Of a stretch of 64,000 nt of DNA, positions 33,266-41,692 are shown piece after piece (the first letter of the stretch is position 1; every line of letters begins with the position of its first letter). The notes below the pieces were generated by a model that made no database searches, was not told the origin of the DNA, and saw nothing but the letters and a program-made list of their open reading frames with translations. The stretch spans positions 16,192-80,191 of the forward strand of contig JAJTCN010000005.1 of the NCBI GenBank assembly GCA_021323335.1, in the 5' to 3' direction. The stretch comes from Ramlibacter sp. Its GTDB lineage: Bacteria > Pseudomonadota > Gammaproteobacteria > Burkholderiales > Burkholderiaceae_C. The position numbers and the translations under genes are program-made.

Positions 33266-35542
33266 ATGAAAAGCAACAACATGCTGTGGCGCTGGCTCGG
33301 ATTCGTATTCGTGCTCTCGTTCGGCGCCCTCGGCTTCTTCGGCTGGCAGATCTACCAGTCGGCGCCGCCCATCCCCAAGGCGGTCGTCAGCACCGACGGC
33401 CAGGTCCTCTACACCGGCGAACAGGTCCAGCGCGGCCAGCAGGTCTGGCTGGCCGCCGGCGGCCAGCAGCAGGGCAGCGTCTGGGGCCACGGCGCCTACC
33501 TGGCGCCGGACTGGTCGGCCGACTGGCTGCACCGCGAAGCCGTCGCGCTGCGCGACATGCGGACCAAGGCCATCGCCGAAGACCCGGCGGCCCTCAGCGC
33601 GGCCGAGCGCGGCGCCGTCGACGCCGCGCTGAAGGAAGAGATGCGGCGCAACACCTACGACGCGGCCACCGGCCAGGTCACGGTGTCGGCGATGCGCGCG
33701 CAGGCCATCCGCCAGACCGCCGACCACTACATCGCGCTGTTCGGCAACGACCAGACCATGACGAAGCTGCGCTCGCAGTACTCGATGGTGGAGAACAACG
33801 TTACGGAGCCCGCGGACCGCAAAGCGCTGGCCGCGTTCTTCTTCTGGACTTCCTGGTCCGCCAGCACCGACCGGCCGGGGGAAACCGGCCTGTCCTATAC
33901 CAGCAACTGGCCGCACGAGCCGCTGGTGGGCAACACCCTCACCGCCTCGGCCGCCGTCTGGTCGATGGTCAGCGTCATCCTGCTGCTGGCCGGCATCGCG
34001 GCCCTGCTGTGGCTGCTGGGCGCCAGCAAGCACGAAGAGGAGCCGCAGCCGCCCAAGACCGACCCGCTCGCGGGAGTGGTCGCCACGCCGTCGATGAAGG
34101 CGACGCGCAAGTACTTCTTCGTGGTGATCGGCCTGATGCTGCTGCAGATCGCCATGGGCATCATGACGGCGCACTATGCGGTGGAAGGCAACGCGCTGTT
34201 CGGCATCCCGCTGGGCGAGGTGCTGCCGTACGTGACCACCCGCACCATCCACACGCAGGTCGGCATCTTCTGGATCGCCACCGCCTGGCTGGCCACCGGC
34301 CTCTACCTCGCGCCCATGCTGGGGGGCAAGGAGCCGAAGTTCCAGCGGCTGGGCGTGGACTTCCTGTTCTACGCGCTGCTGGCCATCGTGGTCGGCTCGA
34401 CGCTGACCGGCTGGCTGGGGACGCTGCAGCGCAGCGGCACCGACTTCTCCTTCTGGCTCGGCAACCAGGGCCTGGAGTTCACCAGCATGGGCCGCGTGTG
34501 GCAGCTGCTGCTGTTCGTCGGCCTGATCCTGTGGGCCGTCCTGCTAGGCCGCGCCCTGTGGCCGGCGCTGAAGACGCCCTCGGAAAGCCGCGGCCTGATC
34601 GCCATGGTGTTCCTGTCGGCCACCTGCATCGCGGGCTTCTACGCGACCTCGCTCACGTGGGGCCAGAGCACGCATTACTCGATGGTCGAATACTGGCGCT
34701 GGTGGCTGGTCCACCTGTGGGTGGAAGGCTTCTTCGAGGTGTTCGCCACCGCCGCCATCGCGCTGATCTTCACCAAGATCGGGCTGGTGCGCGCAACCAG
34801 CGCCAACCGCGCCATCGTGGCCGAGACCATCATCTTCCTGACCGGCGGCATCCTTGGCACGCTGCACCACCTGTACTTCACCGGCACACCGACCTCGGTC
34901 ATCGCCGTGGGCTCCGTGTTCTCGGCGCTGGAAGTGGTGCCGCTCACGCTGATCGGCCTGGAAGCGCTGCAGACCTGGAGGCGCACGCAGGGCGTGGCCT
35001 GGCTGCAGGCCTACAAGTGGCCCGTGCTGTTCTTCGTGGCCGTCGGCTTCTGGAACACCGTGGGCGCGGGCCTGCTGGGCTTCGCCATCAACCCGCCGGC
35101 CTCGCTGTACTACGTGCAGGGCCTGAACATGACGCCCGCGCACGGCCACGCCGCCCTGTTCGGTGTCTACGGCATGCTGGGCATCGGCCTGATGCTGTTC
35201 TGCCTGCGCGGCCTCTACGCCCGCCACCTGCACGCGGACGGCCTGCTCAAGCCCGCCTACTGGGGCCTGAACATCGGGCTGGCGATGATGGTCTTCCTGT
35301 CGCTGCTGCCCGCCGGCATCTACCAGGCGTGGGCGAGCATCACCAGCGGCCTCTGGTACGCCCGGTCGCCGGAGATCGTCCATTCGCCGGTGATGGAAGC
35401 GCTGGTCTGGATGCGCGTGCCCGGCGACGTGCTGTTCGCCATCGGCGCCGGTTTCCTCGCCCTCTACGGCCTGCGGCTGTTGCGGCCCGGCGGCCGGCGC
35501 CAGCCGGCATCACTGCCCGGAGCCGCCTCGGCGGGCCGGTAA
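33266..35542 (+). CDS. norB: Quinol-dependent nitric oxide reductase (qNOR)
   Basis: qNOR reduces two NO to N2O in the inner membrane using quinol. The 758-residue protein has the N-terminal extension typical of the single-chain quinol form (periplasmic domain with GQQVWLAAGGQQQGSVWGHGAYLAPDWSADWLH) and then about 14 helices. Haem and FeB histidines are visible in TIHTQVGIFWIATAW, VHLWVEGFFEVFATAA, LGTLHHLYFTGTP and TPAHGHAALFGVYGMLGIG. No norC is present, as expected for qNOR. It serves NO detoxification and, together with NirK, partial denitrification. A hairpin terminator follows. Confidence 0.95.
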   Translation: MKSNNMLWRWLGFVFVLSFGALGFFGWQIYQSAPPIPKAVVSTDGQVLYTGEQVQRGQQVWLAAGGQQQGSVWGHGAYLAPDWSADWLHREAVALRDMRTKAIAEDPAALSAAERGAVDAALKEEMRRNTYDAATGQVTVSAMRAQAIRQTADHYIALFGNDQTMTKLRSQYSMVENNVTEPADRKALAAFFFWTSWSASTDRPGETGLSYTSNWPHEPLVGNTLTASAAVWSMVSVILLLAGIAALLWLLGASKHEEEPQPPKTDPLAGVVATPSMKATRKYFFVVIGLMLLQIAMGIMTAHYAVEGNALFGIPLGEVLPYVTTRTIHTQVGIFWIATAWLATGLYLAPMLGGKEPKFQRLGVDFLFYALLAIVVGSTLTGWLGTLQRSGTDFSFWLGNQGLEFTSMGRVWQLLLFVGLILWAVLLGRALWPALKTPSESRGLIAMVFLSATCIAGFYATSLTWGQSTHYSMVEYWRWWLVHLWVEGFFEVFATAAIALIFTKIGLVRATSANRAIVAETIIFLTGGILGTLHHLYFTGTPTSVIAVGSVFSALEVVPLTLIGLEALQTWRRTQGVAWLQAYKWPVLFFVAVGFWNTVGAGLLGFAINPPASLYYVQGLNMTPAHGHAALFGVYGMLGIGLMLFCLRGLYARHLHADGLLKPAYWGLNIGLAMMVFLSLLPAGIYQAWASITSGLWYARSPEIVHSPVMEALVWMRVPGDVLFAIGAGFLALYGLRLLRPGGRRQPASLPGAASAGR

Positions 35543-35545
35543 GCA

Positions 35546-35573
35546 AGGGGGCCGGCGCATGCCGGCCCTTTTT
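35546..35573 (+). terminator. Rho-independent-type terminator after norB
   Basis: GGGCCGGC and GCCGGCCC pair around a GCAT loop and are followed by five T. It lies between norB and nsrR, so nsrR is either read through at reduced level or has its own promoter in the short gap. Confidence 0.75.
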
Positions 35574-35591
35574 CCTCGCGAAGGAGCGATC

Positions 35592-36059
35592 ATGAAACTC
35601 ACGACCTTCACCGATTACAGCCTGCGCGTGCTGATCTACCTGGCCGTGCAGCCCGGCCAGCGCGCCACCATCGGGCAGATCGCCGCCGCCTTCGACGTCT
35701 CGGACAACCACCTCGTGAAGGTGGTTCACTTCCTGGGCAGGCACGGCTGGCTCCACAACGTACGCGGCAAGGGCGGCGGCATGGAGCTGGCGCGGCTGCC
35801 GCGCGACATCGTGGTGGGCCAGGTCGTCCGGGAAACGGAAGGCAAGGGCCCATTGGCGGAATGCTTCACCGAGCACGGCGGCGACTGCGCCATCGCGCCG
35901 CAGTGCCGGCTGCGCGACGTGCTCGAGGAGGCGGCGGCGGCGTTCTACCGCGTGCTGGACGGCTATTCGCTGGCCGACCTCGTCGCCAACCGGTCGCAGC
36001 TCGCCCGCATCCTGTTCCATGACCTGCGCCCGCATCCGCACAAGGAAGAAGCAACATGA
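35592..36059 (+). CDS. nsrR: Rrf2-family NO-sensing repressor
   Basis: A 155-residue Rrf2 protein. The winged helix-turn-helix (FTDYSLRVLIYLAVQ, ATIGQIAAAFDVSDNHLVKVVHFLGRHGWL) is followed by RGKGGGMELA and the three cluster cysteines CFTEHGGDCAIAPQCRL, the NsrR arrangement. NO destroys the cluster and relieves repression. AAGGAG precedes the ATG. NsrR-type operators before the norB unit and before nirK are its likely targets. Its stop overlaps the DUF59 start. Confidence 0.94.
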   Translation: MKLTTFTDYSLRVLIYLAVQPGQRATIGQIAAAFDVSDNHLVKVVHFLGRHGWLHNVRGKGGGMELARLPRDIVVGQVVRETEGKGPLAECFTEHGGDCAIAPQCRLRDVLEEAAAAFYRVLDGYSLADLVANRSQLARILFHDLRPHPHKEEAT

Positions 36060-36388
36060 GCGAGGAGCGCTTTCCCTACGACGGGCCGGCGGAACTGCTG
36101 CCGGTGGTCACCGCCGCACTGGAGCGGGTGGTGGATCCGGAGGTGGCCCTCAACATCGTGGACGTCGGCCTGGTGTACGGCGTGCGCGTGAAGGACGGGC
36201 GGCTCGACGTCGACGTCACCATGACCTCGGCCGCCTGCCCGGTGACCGACGTCATCATCGGCGACATCGAGGACGAGCTCGACCGCGCCCTGCCCCCGGA
36301 ACTGAAGCTGCACGTCGAACTGGTCTGGGAGCCGCCATGGACCTCGGAACGCCTGAGCGGGAGCGCCAGGCGCTTCATGGGGTGGTGA
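36056..36388 (+). CDS. MIP18/DUF59 family iron-sulfur assembly-type protein
   Basis: A 110-residue protein of the MIP18/PaaD/SufT group, with LERVVDPEVALNIVDVGLVYGV, DVDVTMTSAACPVTD and a reactive Cys in TSAACPVTD. Such proteins help mature Fe-S proteins. Its ATG overlaps the nsrR stop, and a membrane protein gene starts inside its last 17 codons. A role in repairing or loading NsrR or other Fe-S proteins damaged by NO is plausible but inferred. Confidence 0.88.
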   Translation: MSEERFPYDGPAELLPVVTAALERVVDPEVALNIVDVGLVYGVRVKDGRLDVDVTMTSAACPVTDVIIGDIEDELDRALPPELKLHVELVWEPPWTSERLSGSARRFMGW

Positions 36389-37494
36389 CGCCCAGGCGCG
36401 TCGCGGGCGTCCTGCTGGCCGCCGGCGTGGCCGCGGCCCTGCTGGCGGGCGTGGCCGGCGGCCTGGCGCGTGTCGGCGTCGTTCCCGCCATGCTGGCGGA
36501 GGCCGGCTGGCTGCCACGCGCGGCGCTCGCGCACGCCGCCCTCATGGTCTGCGCCTTCATGGGCACCGTCATCGGCGTCGAACGCGCCGTGGCCGCGCGC
36601 CACCCGCTCGCGTGGCTCTCACCCATCGCCTCCGCGGCCTCCGGCGCCTGCCTCCTGGCCGGTGCGGACGCTGCGGCGGGCCTGCTGCTGGCCGCGGCCG
36701 GCGTGGCCTTCACCGCGGTGAACGTCTTGCTGGTGCGGCGGCAACCGGCCGCGCACACCGCCTTGCTGCTGGTGAGCGCACTGGCCTGGCTGGCGGGCAA
36801 CCTGCTGTTCGCCGCGGGTGCGTCGGGCGGGGCCGTGCTGCCGTGGTGGTTCGCCTTCCTCATCATCACCATCGCCGCCGAACGGCTGGAGATGACGCGG
36901 CTGATGCGCCGCCGGCCCGGCGCGCAGGCTTCGCTGCAGGCGGTGCTGGGGCTGATGCTGCTGGGGGCCGCGGCCTCCGGTCCCTGGCCGCTGGCCGGCG
37001 GACTGCTGTACGGCGCCGCGCTGGTGGCGCTGGCCGCCTGGCTGGTCGTCTTCGACATCGCGCGCCGCACGATCCGCGCCGAGGGACTGCCGCGCTACAT
37101 GGCGGTGTGCCTGCTGGGTGGCTATGGCTGGCTGGCCGTCGGGGGCCTCTGCTGGATGGCCACCGCGGCCGGCCTGCCGGCACGCGATGCCGCGCTGCAT
37201 GCGATCGGCCTGGGCTTCATCGTCAGCATGATGATGGGCCACGCGCCGGTCATCCTGCCGGCCATCGCCCGGATCAAGCTGCTGTTCGGGCCGGTCTTCT
37301 ATGTTCCGCTCGCGGTCCTGCACGGCTCGCTGCTGCTGCGGCTGCTGGCGGGCGCCACCGACCTGCGCTGGCGGGCCGACGGCGCGCTGTTCAACGCGCT
37401 GGCGCTGGCGCTGTTCGCGGCCACGGCCGTGGGCGCCGCTTTCGCCTGGAAGCGCCGCCACGGCGGCCGCCAGGCTCCGACGAGGACTCCATGA
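36337..37494 (+). CDS. Polytopic membrane protein adjacent to nnrS
   Basis: A 385-residue protein with about eleven or twelve hydrophobic helices. It has histidines at helix ends (ALAHAALMVCAFMGTVIGVERA, MMMGHAPVILPAIARIKLLFG) reminiscent of the haem-copper ligand pattern of NnrS, and may be a distant relative. No experimentally named family is recognised. GGGAG precedes the ATG, which is inside the DUF59 gene; its stop overlaps the nnrS start. Its place in an NsrR-linked operon points to NO stress. Confidence 0.75.
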   Translation: MDLGTPERERQALHGVVTPRRVAGVLLAAGVAAALLAGVAGGLARVGVVPAMLAEAGWLPRAALAHAALMVCAFMGTVIGVERAVAARHPLAWLSPIASAASGACLLAGADAAAGLLLAAAGVAFTAVNVLLVRRQPAAHTALLLVSALAWLAGNLLFAAGASGGAVLPWWFAFLIITIAAERLEMTRLMRRRPGAQASLQAVLGLMLLGAAASGPWPLAGGLLYGAALVALAAWLVVFDIARRTIRAEGLPRYMAVCLLGGYGWLAVGGLCWMATAAGLPARDAALHAIGLGFIVSMMMGHAPVILPAIARIKLLFGPVFYVPLAVLHGSLLLRLLAGATDLRWRADGALFNALALALFAATAVGAAFAWKRRHGGRQAPTRTP

Positions 37495-38687
37495 CCAACT
37501 TCCTGAACATCGAAGAGCCGGCCTCGCGCCGCGCCCCGCCGCCGCGCTTCGCGTTGTGGCAACTGGGCTTCCGCCCCTTCTACCTGCTGGCCAGCACCTT
37601 CGCGGCCGCCTCGGTCGCGCTCTGGGCGCTGCAATTCGCGGGATGGCTTCCCCTGGCCTACCTGCAGGGGCCGCTGTGGCACGCGCACGAGATGCTGTTC
37701 GGCTTCACGCTGGCGGTCGTCGTCGGCTTCCTGCTCACCGCCGGCCGCAACTGGACCAACCGGCCGACCCTCAGCGGCGGGCCGCTGGCCGCCCTCGCGC
37801 TGCTCTGGCTGGCGGGCCGCGTGCTGGTGCTTACGCCTTTCGGCTGGGCCGCCGCGCTGGTCGCCAGCGCGTTCCCGCTGGCCGCCGCCGTCGCGCTGGG
37901 CATCCCCTTCTATGCCGCCCGCAGCAAGCGCAACTACTTCTTCGTCGGCTTGCTGGTGCTGCTGTCGCTGGCGACCTTCTTCGTGCACCTGGGACAGCTG
38001 GGGGTGGTGGCGCTGCCCGCCTGGGCCGGCATCCAGGTGGCGCTGGATGCGGTGCTGTTCATCCTGTGCGTGATGGGCGGCCGGGTGATCCCCATGTTCA
38101 CCAACAACGGCGTGCCGGGCACGCGGGCGCGGCGGGTCGAGTGGCTGGACAAGGCGGCCCTCGGCGCCGTGCTGGCCCTGCTCGCGGCGGACCTGCTGCA
38201 ACTGCCGGCCGGCACGATCGCCGTGGTGGCCGCGCTGGCCGCCGCGGCGCACCTGGCGCGCTGGTCGCTGTGGCAGCCCTGGCGGACGCTGCGCACCCCG
38301 CTGGTCTGGGTGCTGCACCTTGCCTACCTCTGGATCCCGCTGCACCTGGCGCTGCGCGCGCTGGCCGCCTTCAGCCTCGTGCCTGCTTCGACCGCCACCC
38401 ACGCACTGACGGTCGGCGCGGTCGGCGGGCTGGTCATCGGCATGATGACCCGCACGGCCCGCGGCCACACGGCACGCGAACTGCGCGCCGACGGCTTCGA
38501 CGTGGCCTGCTACGTCCTGGTGTCCCTGTCCGCCGTGGTGCGCGTGGCCCTGCCCCTGGTGCTGCCGGCGCAGATGCTCGTGGCCGTGCTCGCGTCCGCC
38601 GCCCTCTGGTCCGCCGGTTTCGGGCTCTACGCGCTGCGCTATTGGAGCGTCCTCACCGGGCCGCGGCTGGACGGCCGCCCCGGCTGA
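37491..38687 (+). CDS. nnrS: NnrS family haem-copper membrane protein
   Basis: NnrS protects against nitrosative stress and keeps iron pools free of dinitrosyl complexes. The 398-residue, 12-helix protein shows the family signatures ALWQLGFRPFYLLAS, GPLWHAHEMLFGFTLAVVVGFLLTAGRNWT, VMGGRVIPMFTNNGVPG, ATHALTVGAVGGLVIGMMTRTARGHTAR. GAGGAC precedes the ATG, which overlaps the upstream stop. It closes the norB-nsrR-DUF59-nnrS set. Confidence 0.94.
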   Translation: MTNFLNIEEPASRRAPPPRFALWQLGFRPFYLLASTFAAASVALWALQFAGWLPLAYLQGPLWHAHEMLFGFTLAVVVGFLLTAGRNWTNRPTLSGGPLAALALLWLAGRVLVLTPFGWAAALVASAFPLAAAVALGIPFYAARSKRNYFFVGLLVLLSLATFFVHLGQLGVVALPAWAGIQVALDAVLFILCVMGGRVIPMFTNNGVPGTRARRVEWLDKAALGAVLALLAADLLQLPAGTIAVVAALAAAAHLARWSLWQPWRTLRTPLVWVLHLAYLWIPLHLALRALAAFSLVPASTATHALTVGAVGGLVIGMMTRTARGHTARELRADGFDVACYVLVSLSAVVRVALPLVLPAQMLVAVLASAALWSAGFGLYALRYWSVLTGPRLDGRPG

Positions 38688-38710
38688 GCCGGGATTCCTT
38701 GCGCCAGCGC

Positions 38711-38735
38711 AAAGGTGTTTTTGCGATACACCTTT
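38711..38735. promoter_or_regulatory. NsrR-type operator upstream of nirK
   Basis: AAAGGTGT and ACACCTTT face each other across nine bases (TTTTGCGAT), giving an AAGGTGTTTT...ATACACCTT arrangement with the geometry of NsrR sites. It lies 120 bases before the nirK ATG and just before an FNR-like box. Confidence 0.68.
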
Positions 38736-38738
38736 CGT

Positions 38739-38752
38739 TTGAGCTGGATCAA
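38739..38752. promoter_or_regulatory. FNR-type operator upstream of nirK
   Basis: TTGAGCTGGATCAA has one mismatch from TTGAT-N4-ATCAA. It follows the NsrR-like palindrome by three bases and lies 103 bases before the nirK ATG. Combined oxygen and NO control of nitrite reductase is implied. Confidence 0.7.
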
Positions 38753-38854
38753 TAGCGGCGCGGGCACCTCGCCCTACATTCATTTCAACGGTTCACGAGA
38801 TCGTTGGTCCCGCGGGGGCCCTACCCGCGAATGAAGAAGAAAGAGGTTAGGAAA

Positions 38855-40336
38855 ATGTCCCGTTCGTTCGCTCCCATCGCCTATGCGGTCGCCGTCCTGT
38901 TCGTTTCGGCTCCGCTGATCGGCTCCGTCGGGGCCACCGTCATCGCCAGGAACGCCGCGAACAAGCCGTCCGCGACCGCGCCTGCGGCGAAGCAGGGCGC
39001 GGTGCACAAGATCGTGCTGAAGACCGGCATGGCCAACGGCAAGATGGTCTACATGGACGCCAAGGGCACCGTCAATCCCACCCTCAAGGGCAACGTCGGC
39101 GACACCATCGAGATCACCATCACCAGCGGTGAAGGCGCCCAGCACGACATCGTGGCGGACGGCGTGTTCAAGTCCCCGATGTTCGACGGCAAGAGCGCGC
39201 CGACCAAGGTCACCTTCAAGCTCACCCAGTCCGGCAAGTTCACCTACTACTGCTCGGTCCCCGGCCACCGCCAGATCGGCATGGAGGGCCTGCTGGAAGT
39301 GACCGGCCCGGCCGACTCCTCCGCCAAGGCCCCCGCCGCGCCCGCCACGGCGGTGATCGGCGCGGCTCCCGCCGCCGGCCCCATTGCTCCCGCGTCCACG
39401 AAGGCCGTGAGCATCTCGCAGGATCCCAACGCCGTGCCGAGTCCCCTGGGCAACCGGCCGCCGCAACTGGTGAAGTACGCGATCGAGACGGTCGAACTGG
39501 ACGGCAAGCTCGACGACGGCACGACCTTCACCTACTGGACCTTCGCCAAGAAGGTGCCCGGCCCGATGCTGCGCGTGAAGGAAGGCGACACGATCGAGCT
39601 GGCGCTGACCAACCGCAAGGACAGCAAGGCCGTGCACTCCATCGACCTGCACGCCACCACCGGCGGGCTGGGCGGCGGCGAGCACACGCAAGTGGCTCCC
39701 GGCGAAACCAAGACCATCACCTGGAAGGCGCTGAACCCCGGCCTGTACGTGTACCACTGCGCCACGCCGTCGGTGGCCCACCACATCTCCGCCGGCATGT
39801 ACGGCCTGATCCTGGTCGAGCCCAAGGGCGGACTGCCCAAGGTGGACAAGGAGTTCTACGTGATGCAGGGCGACCTGTACACCAACCACAAGTTCGGCAC
39901 CAAGGGCCACCACGAGTACAGCCACGACAAGGCCGGCGACGAGCTGCCCAGCTACTACACCTTCAACGGCTCCGTCGGCGCCCTGGGCAAGGAGCACAGG
40001 ATGGAGGTGAACGTCGGCCAGACCGTGCGCGTGTACTTCGGCGTCGGCGGCCCGAACAAGGTCTCCTCGTTCCACGTGATCGGCGAGATCTTCGACAAGG
40101 TGTACAGCGAAGGCTCCACCAACACCGTGAAGGAGAACGTGCAGACCACGCTGGTGCCTGCCGGCGGCGCGACCATCGTCGACTTCAAGGTGCAGCACCC
40201 CGGCAAGTACATCCTGGTCGACCACGCGCTGTCCCGCGCCGGCAAGGGCCTCGCCGGCATCCTGGAAGTCAAGGGCAAGGCCGACGCCACCGTGTACAAG
40301 TCCTCCGACAAGGGCATGACCGACATGGCGCACTGA
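38855..40336 (+). CDS. nirK: Copper nitrite reductase with N-terminal cupredoxin domain
   Basis: NirK reduces nitrite to NO in the periplasm. The 493-residue precursor has a signal peptide, then a separate cupredoxin domain (about residues 45-150) with type 1 copper ligands in TYYCSVPGHRQIGMEG. A Pro/Ala linker leads to the two-domain reductase: catalytic Asp and His in VHSIDLHATTGG, type 1 site HCATPSVAHHISAGMYG, and catalytic His in FHVIGEIFDKVY. The CATPSVAHHI loop is the class II (AniA-like) form. The fused cupredoxin probably relays electrons. The ATG chosen has TTAGGAAA before it; one eight codons upstream is possible. Confidence 0.94.
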   Translation: MSRSFAPIAYAVAVLFVSAPLIGSVGATVIARNAANKPSATAPAAKQGAVHKIVLKTGMANGKMVYMDAKGTVNPTLKGNVGDTIEITITSGEGAQHDIVADGVFKSPMFDGKSAPTKVTFKLTQSGKFTYYCSVPGHRQIGMEGLLEVTGPADSSAKAPAAPATAVIGAAPAAGPIAPASTKAVSISQDPNAVPSPLGNRPPQLVKYAIETVELDGKLDDGTTFTYWTFAKKVPGPMLRVKEGDTIELALTNRKDSKAVHSIDLHATTGGLGGGEHTQVAPGETKTITWKALNPGLYVYHCATPSVAHHISAGMYGLILVEPKGGLPKVDKEFYVMQGDLYTNHKFGTKGHHEYSHDKAGDELPSYYTFNGSVGALGKEHRMEVNVGQTVRVYFGVGGPNKVSSFHVIGEIFDKVYSEGSTNTVKENVQTTLVPAGGATIVDFKVQHPGKYILVDHALSRAGKGLAGILEVKGKADATVYKSSDKGMTDMAH

Positions 40337-40357
40337 GCATTGACCGCGCTTTCGGCG

Positions 40358-40384
40358 AAGCCCGCGCAAGCCGCGGGCTTTTTT
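40358..40384 (+). terminator. Rho-independent terminator after nirK
   Basis: AAGCCCGCG and CGCGGGCTT form a nine-base-pair stem with a five-base loop, followed by a run of T. It stands 22 bases after the nirK stop. Confidence 0.9.
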
Positions 40385-40385
40385 C

Positions 40386-40399
40386 TTGATCGACAGCAA
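40386..40399. promoter_or_regulatory. Weak FNR-like site before the flavin oxidoreductase gene
   Basis: TTGATCGACAGCAA has a perfect left half-site TTGAT and a right half-site AGCAA with one mismatch. It lies 70 bases upstream of the flavin oxidoreductase ATG, directly after the nirK terminator. It could be chance. Confidence 0.35.
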
Positions 40400-40468
40400 A
40401 CCGGGTGCGGGCTTGCACCGTTAGCCTTGCCAGCAGGAGCCGGCCCGTGCCGGCATGACGTGGACACG

Positions 40469-41692
40469 ATGCACCAATTCTCCGAATCCCAACCCGCCGG
40501 CGCCGCCGGCCTGCAACCGTGGCGGTTCCGCGGTCGAACGCTCCTGCCCATCGTGCAGGGCGGCATGGGGGTCGGCGTTTCGGCCGGCCGCCTGGCCGGC
40601 ACCGTCGCTTCGTTCGGCGGCGTCGGTACCATTTCCTCCGTGGACCTGCGCCGCCTCCATCCCGACCTGATGGAACGGACCGCGCACCTCGAAGGCCCGG
40701 AGGCCAAGGCGGTGATCGACGCTGCCAACCGCGAAGCCCTCGACCGCGAGATCGCGAAGGCACGCATCCTCTCCGGCGGCCGCGGCCTGATCGCCGTCAA
40801 CGTGATGAAGGCCCTCGAGCAATACGAAACCTACGTGCGGCAGGCGCTGGAAAGCGGCGCCGACGCGCTGGCGGTGGGCGCCGGCCTGCCGCTGGACCTG
40901 CCGGAGCTGGCCAGGGACTTTCCGCACGTGGGGCTGATCCCGATCCTGTCCGACGCGCGCGGCGTGCAGCTCGTGGTGCGCAAGTGGGAGAAGAAGGGCC
41001 GGCTGCCCGACGCGATCGTGCTGGAGCATCCGCGGCTGGCGGGTGGTCACCTCGGCGCCGGCAAGCTGGCGGATATCAACGACACCCGCTTCGACTTCGA
41101 AGTCTGCGTGCCCGAAGTGCTGGCGTTCTTCCGCCAGGCCGGGCTGGAAGGCCGCATCCCGCTGATCGCCGCGGGCGGAATCTCGTCCCACGAACAGGTG
41201 CTGCACCTGCAGGGACTGGGCGTGTCCGCGGTGCAGCTCGGCACGGCCTTCGCCGTCACCACCGAGAGCGATGCCAGCGAGGCCTTCAAGCAGCTGCTGG
41301 CCGGCGCCGGGCCCGAAGACCTGGTGGAGTTCACCAGCGTCGCCGGCCTGCCGGCCCGCGCGGTACGCACGCCCTGGCTGAACCGGTACCTGCAGCTGCA
41401 GGAGCGCATGCAGAAGGCGGCGCACGTCAAGCCCCACTGCACCATGTGGTTCGACTGCCTGGCCCACTGCGGCCTGCGCGACGGCAACCCGGCCTGGGGC
41501 CAGTTCTGCATCGACAAGGTCCTGGGCCACGCACTGGACGGGGATGTCCGCAAAGGCCTATTCTTCAGGGGCGCGGGCCGGCTGCCTTTCGGCAAGCAGA
41601 TCCGTCCCGTGCGGGACCTGCTGAACTGCCTGCTCGGTGGCCTGGTGCCGCCGACGCCGTCCGCCCTGACCCTCGAGGTGCAAGCCGCATGA
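40469..41692 (+). CDS. NAD(P)H-dependent flavin oxidoreductase / nitronate monooxygenase-like
   Basis: A 407-residue TIM-barrel FMN protein of the 2-nitropropane dioxygenase/nitronate monooxygenase superfamily. It shows PIVQGGMGVGVSAGRLAGTVASFGGVGTISS at the N-terminus, ADALAVGAGLPLDLPEL, EHPRLAGGHLGAG, IPLIAAGGISSHEQVLHLQGLGVSAVQLGTAFAVTTE (flavin phosphate loop). A cysteine-rich tail (HCTMWFDCLAHCGLRDG) is unusual and could bind metal. It is translated with the broken ribonucleotide reductase gene, whose ATG overlaps its stop. The weak ribosome site leaves the start uncertain. Confidence 0.83.
   Translation: MHQFSESQPAGAAGLQPWRFRGRTLLPIVQGGMGVGVSAGRLAGTVASFGGVGTISSVDLRRLHPDLMERTAHLEGPEAKAVIDAANREALDREIAKARILSGGRGLIAVNVMKALEQYETYVRQALESGADALAVGAGLPLDLPELARDFPHVGLIPILSDARGVQLVVRKWEKKGRLPDAIVLEHPRLAGGHLGAGKLADINDTRFDFEVCVPEVLAFFRQAGLEGRIPLIAAGGISSHEQVLHLQGLGVSAVQLGTAFAVTTESDASEAFKQLLAGAGPEDLVEFTSVAGLPARAVRTPWLNRYLQLQERMQKAAHVKPHCTMWFDCLAHCGLRDGNPAWGQFCIDKVLGHALDGDVRKGLFFRGAGRLPFGKQIRPVRDLLNCLLGGLVPPTPSALTLEVQAA

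Noticed and set aside
36385..36400. GTG start for the membrane protein after the DUF59 stop
   Set aside because: The ATG at 36337 has a good GGGAG ribosome site and gives the fuller N-terminus.
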